DNA of 35,083 bases from Methylomicrobium sp035916875 (lineage in GTDB: Bacteria > Pseudomonadota > Gammaproteobacteria > Methylococcales > Methylomonadaceae), in NCBI RefSeq assembly GCF_035916875.1, contig NZ_JAXUHN010000069.1, positions 1-35,083 on the forward strand, given 5' to 3'. Made by a program: the position numbers and the translations under genes. Under the pieces are notes generated by a model. It searched no databases, was not told where the DNA came from, and was given only the letters and a program-made list of their open reading frames with translations. The first letter of the stretch is position 1; each line of letters starts with the position of its first letter. Shown here piece after piece: positions 1-8,604 of this stretch.

Positions 1-110
1 TGAAATACGAGTGGCTGCCATTCCAATCGTTTACACCTACCGAACTTGAGGAGGCTATCGATGAAATCGGCGCTGGTTTTGGCTCTCAATACCAATTTAC
101 TTTCTGCTAA
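1..110 (+). CDS. IS630-family transposase, C-terminal end (partial)
   Basis: Reading from base 3, 35 codons stay open to a TAA at 108-110. The peptide contains WLPFQSFTPTELEEAI and ends GFGSQYQFTFC. This matches from memory the usual C-terminus of IS630-type DDE transposases (PF-x-x-F-T...L...GFGSKY.I.F). The rest of the gene lies outside the window. The terminal inverted repeat expected just after the stop is not obvious. The sequence after the stop does not match the reverse complement of the IS630 5' end near 34966, so this copy is either a different element or has lost its end. Assignment is by pattern only. Confidence 0.55.
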   Translation, partial: KYEWLPFQSFTPTELEEAIDEIGAGFGSQYQFTFC

Positions 111-245
111 GCACTTATCAACTTTGTCTCCTTCGGCCTTATAAAGGGGTTGCGCAACGGCCAGTTGGTTGGAGAAAAATACAAGGCTCCCGATCATAAC
201 AGCGACCGGCAGAGTTTTAAGTTCAATGCAAAATAATTTGTTCAT
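1..245 (-). CDS. Small exported protein, truncated by the IS630 end
   Basis: An ATG at 245-243 is preceded by AGAGG eight bases upstream and opens a frame that runs off the window start. The N-terminus (MNKLFCIELKTLPVAVMI...) has a short charged region, a hydrophobic stretch and an AVAQ cleavage-like site, so it resembles a Sec signal peptide of about 31 residues. The mature part begins QPLYKAEGDKVDKC. From about base 110 towards base 1 the frame lies antisense to the transposase end, so only about 45 residues are likely native. I do not recognise the family. The ribosome binding site and signal peptide favour a real gene start. Confidence 0.4.
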   Translation of the reverse strand, partial: MNKLFCIELKTLPVAVMIGSLVFFSNQLAVAQPLYKAEGDKVDKCLAESKLVLRAKTSADFIDSLLKFGRCKRLEWQPLVF

Positions 246-328
246 TGTCGCCTCTCTTGATTTAATTTATATATTGCGGAATACCCCACGTCCTGTCGGA
301 CAGCGTATGCAGGGCAAATAACCCAACT

Positions 329-631
329 CTACGGGGCCGGCGGATGAGTTCCATGAGGTGTTAGGTAAATATCACCTCTCTCCTGCGCCAGTGCAGTAAA
401 GATAGGTTCAAGCCGTTGCACGGGATCTTTTTCTCCGCAGATCATCAATAGGACTTTGTTCCAACCCCCCTTGTTCCGCCACCGATGCCGACTTCTATAA
501 AATGGGATGCCTTGTCGCTTTAATACTCCGCAAACAGCGCTTCCTGAAATCGCCCTGCTACCCCATCCGGAGACTACTCGCCCCTGCCTCGCACAGAAGA
601 ACAGATTTGATACGCCAAAAGTTATTACAGG
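329..631 (-). other. Unassigned 100-codon open frame directly behind emrA
   Basis: The reading frame of emrA stays open for 100 codons after its TAA (634-632), until a TAG at 331-329. The conceptual peptide looks protein-like towards its end: KVLLMICGEKDPVQ, then LEPIFTALAQERGDIY, then TPHGTHPPAP. There is no credible ATG near the beginning; the first ATG lies inside LLMIC. I do not recognise it. It may be the remnant of a gene that lost its start, or chance. Otherwise 246-631 holds nothing I can name, and no clear terminator for the efflux operon. Confidence 0.25.
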
Positions 632-1828
632 TTACTTTTTGATTCCGCTACAATTTGTGTCTAAAGCATCGCCTGGCGAAACCACATTATTTTTAATGAT
701 CTCTTGAGCCTTGGATTCCGCTTTAGTAAGCTCATCAACAAAAATATCTGTTTGATATTCCGGGCTGGAAGCCGCAACCAGCGATGCGCTCAGGGACCGT
801 TCGGAATCTTTCACGTTAATAGACGTTACGGTAGAGAGCCCCGGGCGGATAGGGTGTTTCAGTATCTCATCCTCTCGTAGCGCGATACGCACGGGCACAC
901 GCTGTACGATATGAATGAAATTTCCGGTCGCGTTGTCGGGAGGCAATAAAGCAAAAACACTGCCGGTGCCGGGAACTAACCCTTCTACCGTTCCATGAAA
1001 AACGTAGCTATCGTCATAAAGGTCGACAATAATCTCAGCCTGCTGGCCGGGGCGTATCCGCTGCAACTCGGTCTCCCGCAGGTTCGCTTCTACCCATAGA
1101 TGATCCAGGGGAATAATGGTCATTAGCGGGTCGCCCGGTTGAATCCGATTGCCTACCTGGACTTTGCGTTTGGCGACATAACCTGAAGCGGGAGCGCGAA
1201 TTTGCTGCCGGCTAAATTCAAGATAGGCAGCAACAAACTTATGCTTGGCCGTTTCGACATCCGGATGCCGAATCCTGCTGGTGCCTCCCACTTTAGCTTC
1301 GATGGATTTGAACTCGGCCTCCGCTTCTCGCATCTCGGCTTCAAGGACGGTCATTTGGTCTTCGGCATTTTGCAAAGCCTGATCCGATACGGAACCGTTT
1401 GGAATCGCCTGTCTTAACCGGATCACATCGTGGCGTACCCTATCCAGCCTGGCCGAACGAGCAATGATTTTTTGACACATCTGCTGACGCGTGGCGAAAA
1501 CGGTTCCGATCTCGCGCACCGTTTGACCAAGCTCCCCCTCGCTCTGGCGCAAAGCCGTTTGCGCCCGGTGCTCATCAAGACGGACCAGAAGATCGCCCTT
1601 GTTGACGTATTGGCTTTCCTCCGCCAACACCTGGGTTACAATACCGGTCGCGTCAGCCTCGACCGGAATAAGGTTACCGGAGACAAAGGCATTATGGCTC
1701 ACAACCCAATAACGGCAATACAGCCACCAATAACCGGCATAGCTCATAGCCGCCGCAATCAGCACGAGAATGACCGACACTAAATATCGATTGCGGCGAG
1801 CCCGAATATCTTTGGGATGAATTTTCAT
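632..1828 (-). CDS. emrA: HlyD/EmrA-family membrane fusion protein
   Basis: This 398-residue periplasmic adaptor would link the EmrB-type permease to the outer-membrane channel for drug export across both membranes. Visible parts are a basic N-terminal cytoplasmic tail (MKIHPKDIRARRNRY), one membrane anchor at about residues 14-36, and a biotinyl-lipoyl half-motif (VEADATGIVTQVLAEE, then VNKGDLLVRLD). A helical coiled-coil region follows at about 90-190, then the second lipoyl half (IRAPASGYVAKRKVQVGNRI) and a beta-barrel region. Length and order match EmrA. It is the last gene of a three-gene minus-strand set and starts 100 bases after the outer-membrane factor gene stops. No strong Shine-Dalgarno was seen. 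The closest functional paralogue (EmrA, FarA or VceA type) cannot be settled from sequence alone. Confidence 0.9.
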   Translation of the reverse strand: MKIHPKDIRARRNRYLVSVILVLIAAAMSYAGYWWLYCRYWVVSHNAFVSGNLIPVEADATGIVTQVLAEESQYVNKGDLLVRLDEHRAQTALRQSEGELGQTVREIGTVFATRQQMCQKIIARSARLDRVRHDVIRLRQAIPNGSVSDQALQNAEDQMTVLEAEMREAEAEFKSIEAKVGGTSRIRHPDVETAKHKFVAAYLEFSRQQIRAPASGYVAKRKVQVGNRIQPGDPLMTIIPLDHLWVEANLRETELQRIRPGQQAEIIVDLYDDSYVFHGTVEGLVPGTGSVFALLPPDNATGNFIHIVQRVPVRIALREDEILKHPIRPGLSTVTSINVKDSERSLSASLVAASSPEYQTDIFVDELTKAESKAQEIIKNNVVSPGDALDTNCSGIKK

Positions 1829-1928
1829 TGGTTATTATTGGCGATACCCGGTTTTAGTTTCGCTTTAAGGCGTTGTGATTTCTCTACAACAGAGGGCGCT
1901 GCCCCCGATTTGAGCGTTGCGTCCAACT

Positions 1929-3503
1929 TCAAAATATCAACCACTTGTACAAGTCAAAGCCTTCAGGGTGTTCCGGTTTATGCTTAATTAATTGTTGGAC
2001 AATCTTAAGATCATTCGAGTACCCGCCGCCCAACGCCTCAATCAAATCCACCATGGCAACCAAATGGTCGGCTTCCAGTGTCTTCAAGGCATATTCCTGA
2101 TCCAGCACAACATCATGACGGCCCAGCATCGCCCGACGATCGTCCAGACCAAGACGAAGGCGATCTGCAGCGAGCTCCTCATTTTGGCGTTGCGAGGATA
2201 ATAAGCGGTTTTGTGCCTCAAGTATGGAACGCGACTCTTTCCAACTGCTCAGGCTATCGGCGACCTCTTGGATGGCGTGCAGTAAGGTATCGTTATACAG
2301 TTCCACCGCCCCGTCGTACTCGGCTCGTTGGACCGACAATTCTGCACGCAGTCGCCCGCCTTCGAACCAGGGAAGCCGCAGGCCCGGCGCGATGCCGTAG
2401 GAGAAACTGGAGCCCGAAAACAGGATATTGGCCAGAGAACTCGCCCCTTTCGTCAACCTGAGCGCATTCAATCCCGCGAAGGCAGTCAGATCGATCGTGG
2501 GCAAAAAACTGGCCTTGCCCACCTTGACCCTTTGCGCCGCCGCCTCGGCACGATAGAGAGCGACCGCAAGATCCGGACGATGGGCAAGCAATTCCAGCGG
2601 AAGCTTGGCGGGTAACCGCAAGTCTTTAGGGATGTCGCCCTGATCCCTATCGGTAAACAGGCTTTGCGTCGAATCGGGGCCGTTGCCTATCAATCGGGCC
2701 AGTAAATTCCTCTGGAGGTCCAACTGATCCCGGGTACCGGCTTCGCGTTTATTGGCTAACTCCAAATCGACCTTGGCCTGCTTCACCGGATCGGCGGAAT
2801 CCAGGCCCAACCGAAACCTCGTCTCGGCCAGCTGGAGTAATTCGCGGTGCAGTTCTACGATATCGTGTATCAAATCGAGTTGCTGGCGCAGCGCGACTCC
2901 GCGAAAGTAGGATCTGGCGATTGCGCCCGTCAGTTGCAACCAAACTTCGGCGTGCTCGGCCTTCTCGGCCGATGCTTCGCCCAGCGCCGCTTCCAATGCG
3001 GCACGGTTTTTTCCCCAAAAATCAAATTCGTAGCGAAAGTTAAAGGGATTAACCCGACCAAAGAGGATATTCGCCCCCGCCGCCTCTTTTCGATTGAGAA
3101 CGGCAAAAACACCATTTTCTGAAATGCGCTCATTCGCAAGCTCGACTTCTGCGTCCAGAAATGGCAGCAGCCTCGCTCCCTCCACGCGAGCCAAGGCTTG
3201 TGCCTGACGTATTCTGGCGGCTGCGACTTTGAGACCGGTGCTATTTTTTAACGCAATAGTCATGAGGTTATTGAGTTCAGCGCTGCCAAACTCCAGCCAC
3301 CAGCGTTCAGCCGGCCATTGTGGCGAGCTAGCGGCAAGTTCATTGTGATCGGAATCGGATAGCGTGTGCTCCATGGATGGGGCTTCTATAAATTCGGCAG
3401 GCTTATCCCCTGCGGGTATCCAGGCGCAACCGGAAACCAGAAACATCATCCCGATACAGGACTGATTAAGCAGCCATCGCGCCGTGTCCAAACGACTCAT
3501 CAT
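1929..3503 (-). CDS. Outer-membrane efflux lipoprotein (NodT/OprM-type, TolC superfamily)
   Basis: This 524-residue protein should form the outer-membrane exit duct of the tripartite pump. The N-terminus has a signal peptide ending in a lipobox (LVSGC, Cys26), so it is probably a lipoprotein like OprM and NodT. Two outer-membrane-efflux-protein repeats follow, each rich in long Ala/Leu/Arg/Glu heptad-like helices (for example ALAVEGA-like ALARVEGARLLPFLDAEVEL, then LAHRPDLAVALYRAEAAAQR). The start overlaps the permease stop by four bases (ATGA), and GGAGG lies just upstream of the first of two consecutive ATG codons, so translation is probably coupled. The family is secure; the substrate is unknown. 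Confidence 0.92.
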   Translation of the reverse strand: MMSRLDTARWLLNQSCIGMMFLVSGCAWIPAGDKPAEFIEAPSMEHTLSDSDHNELAASSPQWPAERWWLEFGSAELNNLMTIALKNSTGLKVAAARIRQAQALARVEGARLLPFLDAEVELANERISENGVFAVLNRKEAAGANILFGRVNPFNFRYEFDFWGKNRAALEAALGEASAEKAEHAEVWLQLTGAIARSYFRGVALRQQLDLIHDIVELHRELLQLAETRFRLGLDSADPVKQAKVDLELANKREAGTRDQLDLQRNLLARLIGNGPDSTQSLFTDRDQGDIPKDLRLPAKLPLELLAHRPDLAVALYRAEAAAQRVKVGKASFLPTIDLTAFAGLNALRLTKGASSLANILFSGSSFSYGIAPGLRLPWFEGGRLRAELSVQRAEYDGAVELYNDTLLHAIQEVADSLSSWKESRSILEAQNRLLSSQRQNEELAADRLRLGLDDRRAMLGRHDVVLDQEYALKTLEADHLVAMVDLIEALGGGYSNDLKIVQQLIKHKPEHPEGFDLYKWLIF

Positions 3504-5095
3504 GGTTCCTCCATCATTTCTTCCGCCCGAATGTCTTCGAGCTTTTCAATCTTGCTCGGATGAAGGTGCGGATAAGCTGGATAAGCCAACCAAACCAGCC
3601 CAGCCAGGCCGACAAACAGGTAACTTGCCAGCAAAAAAGCATCGTTCATTGCCAGGATGGCGGCATGCTGTTTAATGATGGCCATAAGTTCGCTCTTGAC
3701 CATCTCCGCCGCGACTCCGGCGCTATCCAACTTGCCCGAGAGCTCTTGCAGCAAATCAATGGAAGCGAACCTCCGTCCGCCGAAATTATCCGCCAAATGC
3801 AGTTGATGAAAAGGCATCCTCCTAAACAAGACAATCCCTTGCAGCGTAATCCCGAACGCACCGGCGGCGATGCGCAGCAATCCGGTTCCTTCCGCCGCAC
3901 GCATTTCTTGCTGCCCTGAAAACCCGTGAAGCGTCAATCGGGTCAGGGGAATAAAAAACGAACCCAGAAATAAGCCGAATAGTAACATGGGCCAAAAAAT
4001 TTGATCGAACGAAGCGGGTTCATCGAACAGCCCAATCCAGAACAAGGCCAAGGCGAAACCAAGCAAATTGATACAGGCAAGCAAACGCGCGTCAAGATTT
4101 AGAGGTAAACCGTGCATGATCAAAGTCACCGGTACCGCCAGCACGATCATGGGCAGAAAAACCATGCTGGCCAGAAAAGAAGAATATCCCAGCAACACCT
4201 GCAACTGGACGATAAACATCGAAAGCAATCCCTGGATCAAGAGAAATCCCACCGTAAAGCAGATCACCCCGACAGCAAAATTACGATGGGCAAAAAGACG
4301 TATGTCGAGTGCCGGATGACGTTCCCCAAGCTCCCAGATAATGAAGCAAGGCAAAACGACGATGACAAGAATCGCCATAGCCCGCAAAAAAGGCGAATCG
4401 AACCAGTCAAAATCGTTACCTTGATTCAAAATGGTTTGTATGCCGCCGAGGACCACGGCAAGAAGCATAAAGCCGATAAAGTCGAACCGAATGTAGCTGC
4501 GTTCGAATCCCCGCCCGGCAAGCAACGAACCGGTGGTCGCGGCAATGACCAAAGCGATGAGCGTATTCAGATAAAAAAGGCGGCGCCAGCCGACCTCGTC
4601 GACGATCACGCCGCCTATCGAAAAACTGATCGTAAAAGGCATGAGCGTGACCAGACCCCAGATACCCAACGCTAACATTTTCAGTTTATCGGGATATTCT
4701 TTCAATAACAGGGATTGGCCGACGGGGAGCGTAATCCCGCCCGCAAAGCCGAGTAGTACGCGCCCCGGAATAAACAGCCATAGGGATTCACTGATCGCAC
4801 AGAGATAAGAAGCGAAGGCGTAGACAAAAAACGCCGCTACGAACACGCGATAGGCGCCGTACTTTCCTGAGAGCCAGCGGCTTAGCGGAAAAGCTAATGC
4901 CAGGGCCATCATGAAATCGGTCTGAGCCCAGGTTCCGAAGCTAGGCGTCACGCCGCCCAAATCGCCGGCAACATGAGGCATCATCGCAATATAGGAGCCG
5001 ACGTTGAACAATACGATCATATGTCCCAAAGCCAGCAGGACGTTAAAAAGGATAAAACGCCAGCCGCTCAGTCTCTCAGCGTAAGTGATAGCCAT
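3500..5095 (-). CDS. emrB: DHA2-family MFS drug:proton antiporter (EmrB-like)
   Basis: This 531-residue inner-membrane permease has about 14 hydrophobic segments, as in the 14-TMS DHA2 family. The N-terminal half has the family hallmark regions: a TM1 loop (GSYIAMMPHVAGDLGG), a motif-A-like loop (LSRWLSGKYGAYRVF) and the motif C region (GRVLLGFAGGITLPVGQ). It is first in the operon, ahead of the outer-membrane factor and the EmrA adaptor. That gene set is typical of EmrAB-TolC-like pumps exporting hydrophobic compounds or uncouplers. The degraded LysR gene lies divergently about 380 bases away and was probably once its regulator. Substrate cannot be deduced. Confidence 0.92.
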   Translation of the reverse strand: MAITYAERLSGWRFILFNVLLALGHMIVLFNVGSYIAMMPHVAGDLGGVTPSFGTWAQTDFMMALALAFPLSRWLSGKYGAYRVFVAAFFVYAFASYLCAISESLWLFIPGRVLLGFAGGITLPVGQSLLLKEYPDKLKMLALGIWGLVTLMPFTISFSIGGVIVDEVGWRRLFYLNTLIALVIAATTGSLLAGRGFERSYIRFDFIGFMLLAVVLGGIQTILNQGNDFDWFDSPFLRAMAILVIVVLPCFIIWELGERHPALDIRLFAHRNFAVGVICFTVGFLLIQGLLSMFIVQLQVLLGYSSFLASMVFLPMIVLAVPVTLIMHGLPLNLDARLLACINLLGFALALFWIGLFDEPASFDQIFWPMLLFGLFLGSFFIPLTRLTLHGFSGQQEMRAAEGTGLLRIAAGAFGITLQGIVLFRRMPFHQLHLADNFGGRRFASIDLLQELSGKLDSAGVAAEMVKSELMAIIKQHAAILAMNDAFLLASYLFVGLAGLVWLAYPAYPHLHPSKIEKLEDIRAEEMMEEP

Positions 5096-5473
5096 AGGAT
5101 CCGGGTTTCCTACCGGTTGCAGCCAAAATCCGGCTTTTTACGTCTGCACATCATGATTGCGGTCCGCTGCCTTGCGGATAGTGCTTTCGCTAATTTGAAC
5201 AAAGCATAGGCTCTCTGGTAGCCCCCAATTATGTGTTGAATTGACGCCATATTCTGCCTCACCTTCAAATTAGGAAGTACGAATTAAATTCATCATGAAT
5301 TTCTCTATGGCCGACAAAGGCAAAAGCCGTTGGCCCACAACAGAACCGGCTTGCATTCGCTGATTTTGGTTGAACCTCTTGTTGTGCGGGAAGCGCTCAA
5401 TAAATTCCCGCTGCCAACACTACGGATCAACCCAGGAACCCTGTGCAATACTATAAATTCGAGATTAACATAA

Positions 5474-5832
5474 GACAAACGAATTTTATTTGACTTTAAT
5501 ATCGATAAAGTCGATGTAAATTATTATGGGTATCGTACAAATTTGAATTTTTTGAGCGTGGCCTCGAAGGGCGGCCTTCAAGAAGCGGCGAATAGACTGG
5601 ATGTCTCTCAATCGACGGGTGCGAGTGCGCGCACCCAACGGTTGGAGCCTTATTCAGGGACGCCCTTGTTCGTACGTAAACGATCCGGAATGAATTTGGC
5701 CCAGCAAAGCCTTCATTTTTTTTGCGTCATGCCGAATCGCTATTATTGACGCTGGAACAGGCAAGCCGAAATATCGGGCTTCCCAGCCGGTTCCGAACCA
5801 GCATTAAAGTCGGTGCGCCAACTATTGAATAG
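5474..5832 (+). pseudogene. LysR-family regulator remnant (frameshifted and truncated)
   Basis: The first frame carries a classic LysR winged-helix N-terminus: NFLSVASKGGLQEAANRLDV, then SQST, then LEPYSGTPLFVRKRSGMNL. It stops at 5747-5749. The next frame continues the family pattern as RHAESLLLTLEQASRNIGL...IKVGAPTIE, ending at a TAG at 5830-5832. The switch lies at a run of eight T (5716-5723); one extra T would restore a single frame. The whole effector-binding domain is missing and the remnant abuts the antiporter stop. The start is unclear; the frame is open from 5474. It diverges from the emrB operon, the usual place for a LysR regulator of such pumps. Upstream, 5096-5473 shows no convincing gene. 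Confidence 0.75.
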
Positions 5833-7008
5833 CTACCAGGGTAAAAGTAATTTACCTCTTAATTTGACGGCCAGGAAGGGCAGGAGTAAAACCGAAATCA
5901 TACCTGCGCCCACCAAAATAGCCGCCCTGTCTGAACGCATAAGTCCGGAAGAAACACCGATTTCGCTGATGACGACAATGAGGGGAAGGCCGGTAGCGGA
6001 GTAGAGTGCAAAAGGCACTTGCTCTTCTGGCGCCAACGCCTGCCTATATAAAATGACCGGAATGCCTCTAACCAGCACCAATAAGCCCAGCAACAGCGTC
6101 ACTTGTATAGGCGCGAGAGGTCCAGTCCATAAGGCGCTGACTTCAAACTTCATGCCGGCGACGATGAAGAAGATGGGGATGAGAAAACCGTACCCAATGG
6201 CGTCCAGCTTATGCCGTAACAATTCTCCCCCTTCGCCTTTGCTGGCAAGTCCAACAACCATACCTGCGGCAAAGGCTCCCATCACGATATTCAGTCCGAA
6301 TTTTGAGGCAAGCACAACGAACAGGACTTGCAACACAAGGCAAATTCTAACGGGAAGCTGCCCGCTACTCTGCATCGTGTGCGCCAATCTTTCGATAGCC
6401 CGTAATGATCGCATGTTGAGAGCAACATTCGCCGCGGCCAGGGCAATGATGATGAAAGTCACTATAAACAGGGTGTGTACAAGGGTACTGTGCGTAGGAA
6501 TAACCAAAAGCGAGATGACCAGTAATGGACAGAACTCACCCGCCGCGGCAGCGGCGACCATGTATTTCCCGAACTCGGAATCCAGCTCTCCCCGGTCGCG
6601 CAGAATGGGACCCAATACCCCTAAAGCCGTCGTGGATAAAGCGACCGCCGCCAACATGGGCGGCGCCTGGATAAGCCCGATGGCATTGAAGAAGAACATA
6701 CAAATCGTAGCCAAGATAAACGACAGAAACCAGCCGCCCAACGCCAATGACAAGGGCCTGCCGCGAACTTTGTCAACATTGATCTCAAGCCCGACCATGA
6801 ACAGCAGAAAGGTCAATCCGAGCTGGCCCAGCGTATCAACCATACCAACCGGACTCGCGAGATGTAAAACATGAGGGCCTATCATTATCCCTAAAACGAT
6901 TTCAATGACCACCACAGGCAAGCGGAATCCGCGAGGTAATTCGGCAAGCAGCGGAGCCAACATGGCAACAAATACGATCAGCAGAAGTTCAGAAGGATAG
7001 GCTTCCAT
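5833..7008 (-). CDS. Cation:proton antiporter, CPA2/KefB-type membrane domain
   Basis: This 391-residue protein is almost entirely hydrophobic with about 12 or 13 segments. It matches the Na+/H+ exchanger fold (PF00999) of the CPA2 family: VVVIEIVLGIMIGPHVLHL near the N-terminus, then LGLTFLLFMVGLEIN and ALSTTALGVLGPILRD, and later GAFAAGMVVGL. It ends about ten residues after the last helix, so the TrkA-N/RCK nucleotide-binding domain of KefB and KefC is absent. ACGGAG lies seven bases upstream of the ATG. The gene follows nuoN by 162 bases on the same strand and could receive read-through. A role in Na+ or K+/H+ balance is inferred; ion specificity cannot be read. Confidence 0.87.
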   Translation of the reverse strand: MEAYPSELLLIVFVAMLAPLLAELPRGFRLPVVVIEIVLGIMIGPHVLHLASPVGMVDTLGQLGLTFLLFMVGLEINVDKVRGRPLSLALGGWFLSFILATICMFFFNAIGLIQAPPMLAAVALSTTALGVLGPILRDRGELDSEFGKYMVAAAAAGEFCPLLVISLLVIPTHSTLVHTLFIVTFIIIALAAANVALNMRSLRAIERLAHTMQSSGQLPVRICLVLQVLFVVLASKFGLNIVMGAFAAGMVVGLASKGEGGELLRHKLDAIGYGFLIPIFFIVAGMKFEVSALWTGPLAPIQVTLLLGLLVLVRGIPVILYRQALAPEEQVPFALYSATGLPLIVVISEIGVSSGLMRSDRAAILVGAGMISVLLLPFLAVKLRGKLLLPW

Positions 7009-7170
7009 AAATAGGCTCCGTAATGGATTTAAGATTTAATGTTATTGCATTTGAACCCGAGTGAATGCGGGTCATCGGACACCGGCCACCGTTTGTAGTT
7101 TTTTGCAGATTGCAATACGGTGATCGCTCTTTACTCCACGCTATCCAAATCATGTTATCGATTATTCTTG

Positions 7171-8604
7171 CTACGACTGAATCAATTCCATCAAATCACC
7201 GGGATAAATACCAAGCCAGAAGACCAGCACTGTTAAGGCCCCAAGCGCGGCATAGGAAATCCATTTGTAAGGGAGCTTATCGTCCGCATTTACGGGCGAT
7301 TCCATGTTCATCGTCATGACGACGATGATTCTTAAGTAAGAATAAAACCCCAAGGCGCTTCCAATAATCAGGGTGAACAACAATCCCCACAATCCCCCTT
7401 CGATGCCCGCAGTAAACATATAAAATTTGCCAATAAACCCCGCTGTCAGGGGAATGCCCGCCAGTGACAGCAGCATGACCGTAAAGGCCGCAGCCAGCCA
7501 GGGCTCTTGCCAGAACAGGCCTCGATAAAATGAGAGTTCCGCCGCCTCCGCCTTCGAGGTGGCGAGGATTGAAACAACGCCGAAGGCGCCCAGCGTGGTA
7601 ATGATATAGGCGATCAGATAAAAGGTAACGGACTCTGTCACCAACGCCGGAGCGATGCTGCCGCCGGCGATGAATGCAATCAGCAGATAACCCATATGGG
7701 CGATGGATGAATACGCCAACAGCCGTTTGACGTTTTGTTGCAGTAGTGCCAGTAAATTACCGGCTAGTATGGTTATGACGGCGATGAAACTGAAAACGGT
7801 TATTAGGGAAGGATAAAAAAAACCTCCGCTGCTGATGAAATAGCGCAACAACAGGGTAAAAACGGCGCCTTTTGAAACAGTGGCGACAAACGCAGTCACC
7901 GGCGCCGGAGCGCCTTCATAGACATCGGGCGTCCACATATGAAACGGCGCCAGCGACAGCTTAAAACCCAATCCGACTACAATGAAAACGATTCCGCACA
8001 AAACCATGGCATCGAGCGTCTGCTGGTTGGCAATGAATTGTCCGATACCGTTGAAATCAAGCGCTCCGCATTGCGCATAGATCAACGCCATCCCCATCAG
8101 CAGGAAGGCGGAAGACACACCGGATAAGACCAGATATTTGATCGCCGCTTCCAGAGACTTTGTACGATCGAAAGAATACCCTATCAACACAAACAAAGAA
8201 ACGCTGAGTATTTCCAATCCGATAAAAAATGACGCAAAATGGGTACTTGCCGTCAACACCGATCCGCCCAGGAGAGCAATGAGGATGAGCAATAGCAGTT
8301 CTTCGTTTTCTCCGTCGCAATCTTTAAAATAGTCATAGCAAAAGGCGATGACGACAAGACCCGCCGTCAACAATAGCGACATAAAGAACAAACCATAAGT
8401 ATCCGCCCGCATCAGAGGCGTCACCTGGACGGGAAAACGCCCCCATGTGATTGTCACGGCTATGAGACTCACCACAATTCCAATGACGGCGACGATGCTG
8501 GCTAAGGCAAAATGACGCCTGATGACGATGGCCAGCATGACTGCTATCGATGTGCCGGCGATAGCGATGAACGGCAAAAATGCGATCAGTTGGTCGATGT
8601 TCAT
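7171..8604 (-). CDS. nuoN: NADH-quinone oxidoreductase subunit N
   Basis: Complex I membrane-arm proton-pumping subunit of 477 residues with about 14 membrane segments, related to Mrp antiporters. Family signatures are visible: LKYLVLSG-like IKYLVLSGVSSAFLLMG, FKLSLAPFHMWTPDVYEGAP and LLAYSSIAHMGYLLIA. The conserved lysine and glutamate positions in the discontinuous helices lie in these stretches. It is the last nuo gene, and its start overlaps the nuoM stop by four bases (ATGA). Length is close to that of E. coli NuoN (485). Confidence 0.97.
   Translation of the reverse strand: MNIDQLIAFLPFIAIAGTSIAVMLAIVIRRHFALASIVAVIGIVVSLIAVTITWGRFPVQVTPLMRADTYGLFFMSLLLTAGLVVIAFCYDYFKDCDGENEELLLLILIALLGGSVLTASTHFASFFIGLEILSVSLFVLIGYSFDRTKSLEAAIKYLVLSGVSSAFLLMGMALIYAQCGALDFNGIGQFIANQQTLDAMVLCGIVFIVVGLGFKLSLAPFHMWTPDVYEGAPAPVTAFVATVSKGAVFTLLLRYFISSGGFFYPSLITVFSFIAVITILAGNLLALLQQNVKRLLAYSSIAHMGYLLIAFIAGGSIAPALVTESVTFYLIAYIITTLGAFGVVSILATSKAEAAELSFYRGLFWQEPWLAAAFTVMLLSLAGIPLTAGFIGKFYMFTAGIEGGLWGLLFTLIIGSALGFYSYLRIIVVMTMNMESPVNADDKLPYKWISYAALGALTVLVFWLGIYPGDLMELIQS

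Noticed and set aside
5270..5419. Minus-strand 49-codon frame (FIERFPHNK, then LLPLSAIEKFMMNL) between emrB and the LysR remnant
   Set aside because: Somewhat protein-like, but too short, without a start codon, and no family recognised.
6053..6874. 273-residue plus-strand open frame
   Set aside because: Antisense to the antiporter; composition is the mirror of membrane helices.
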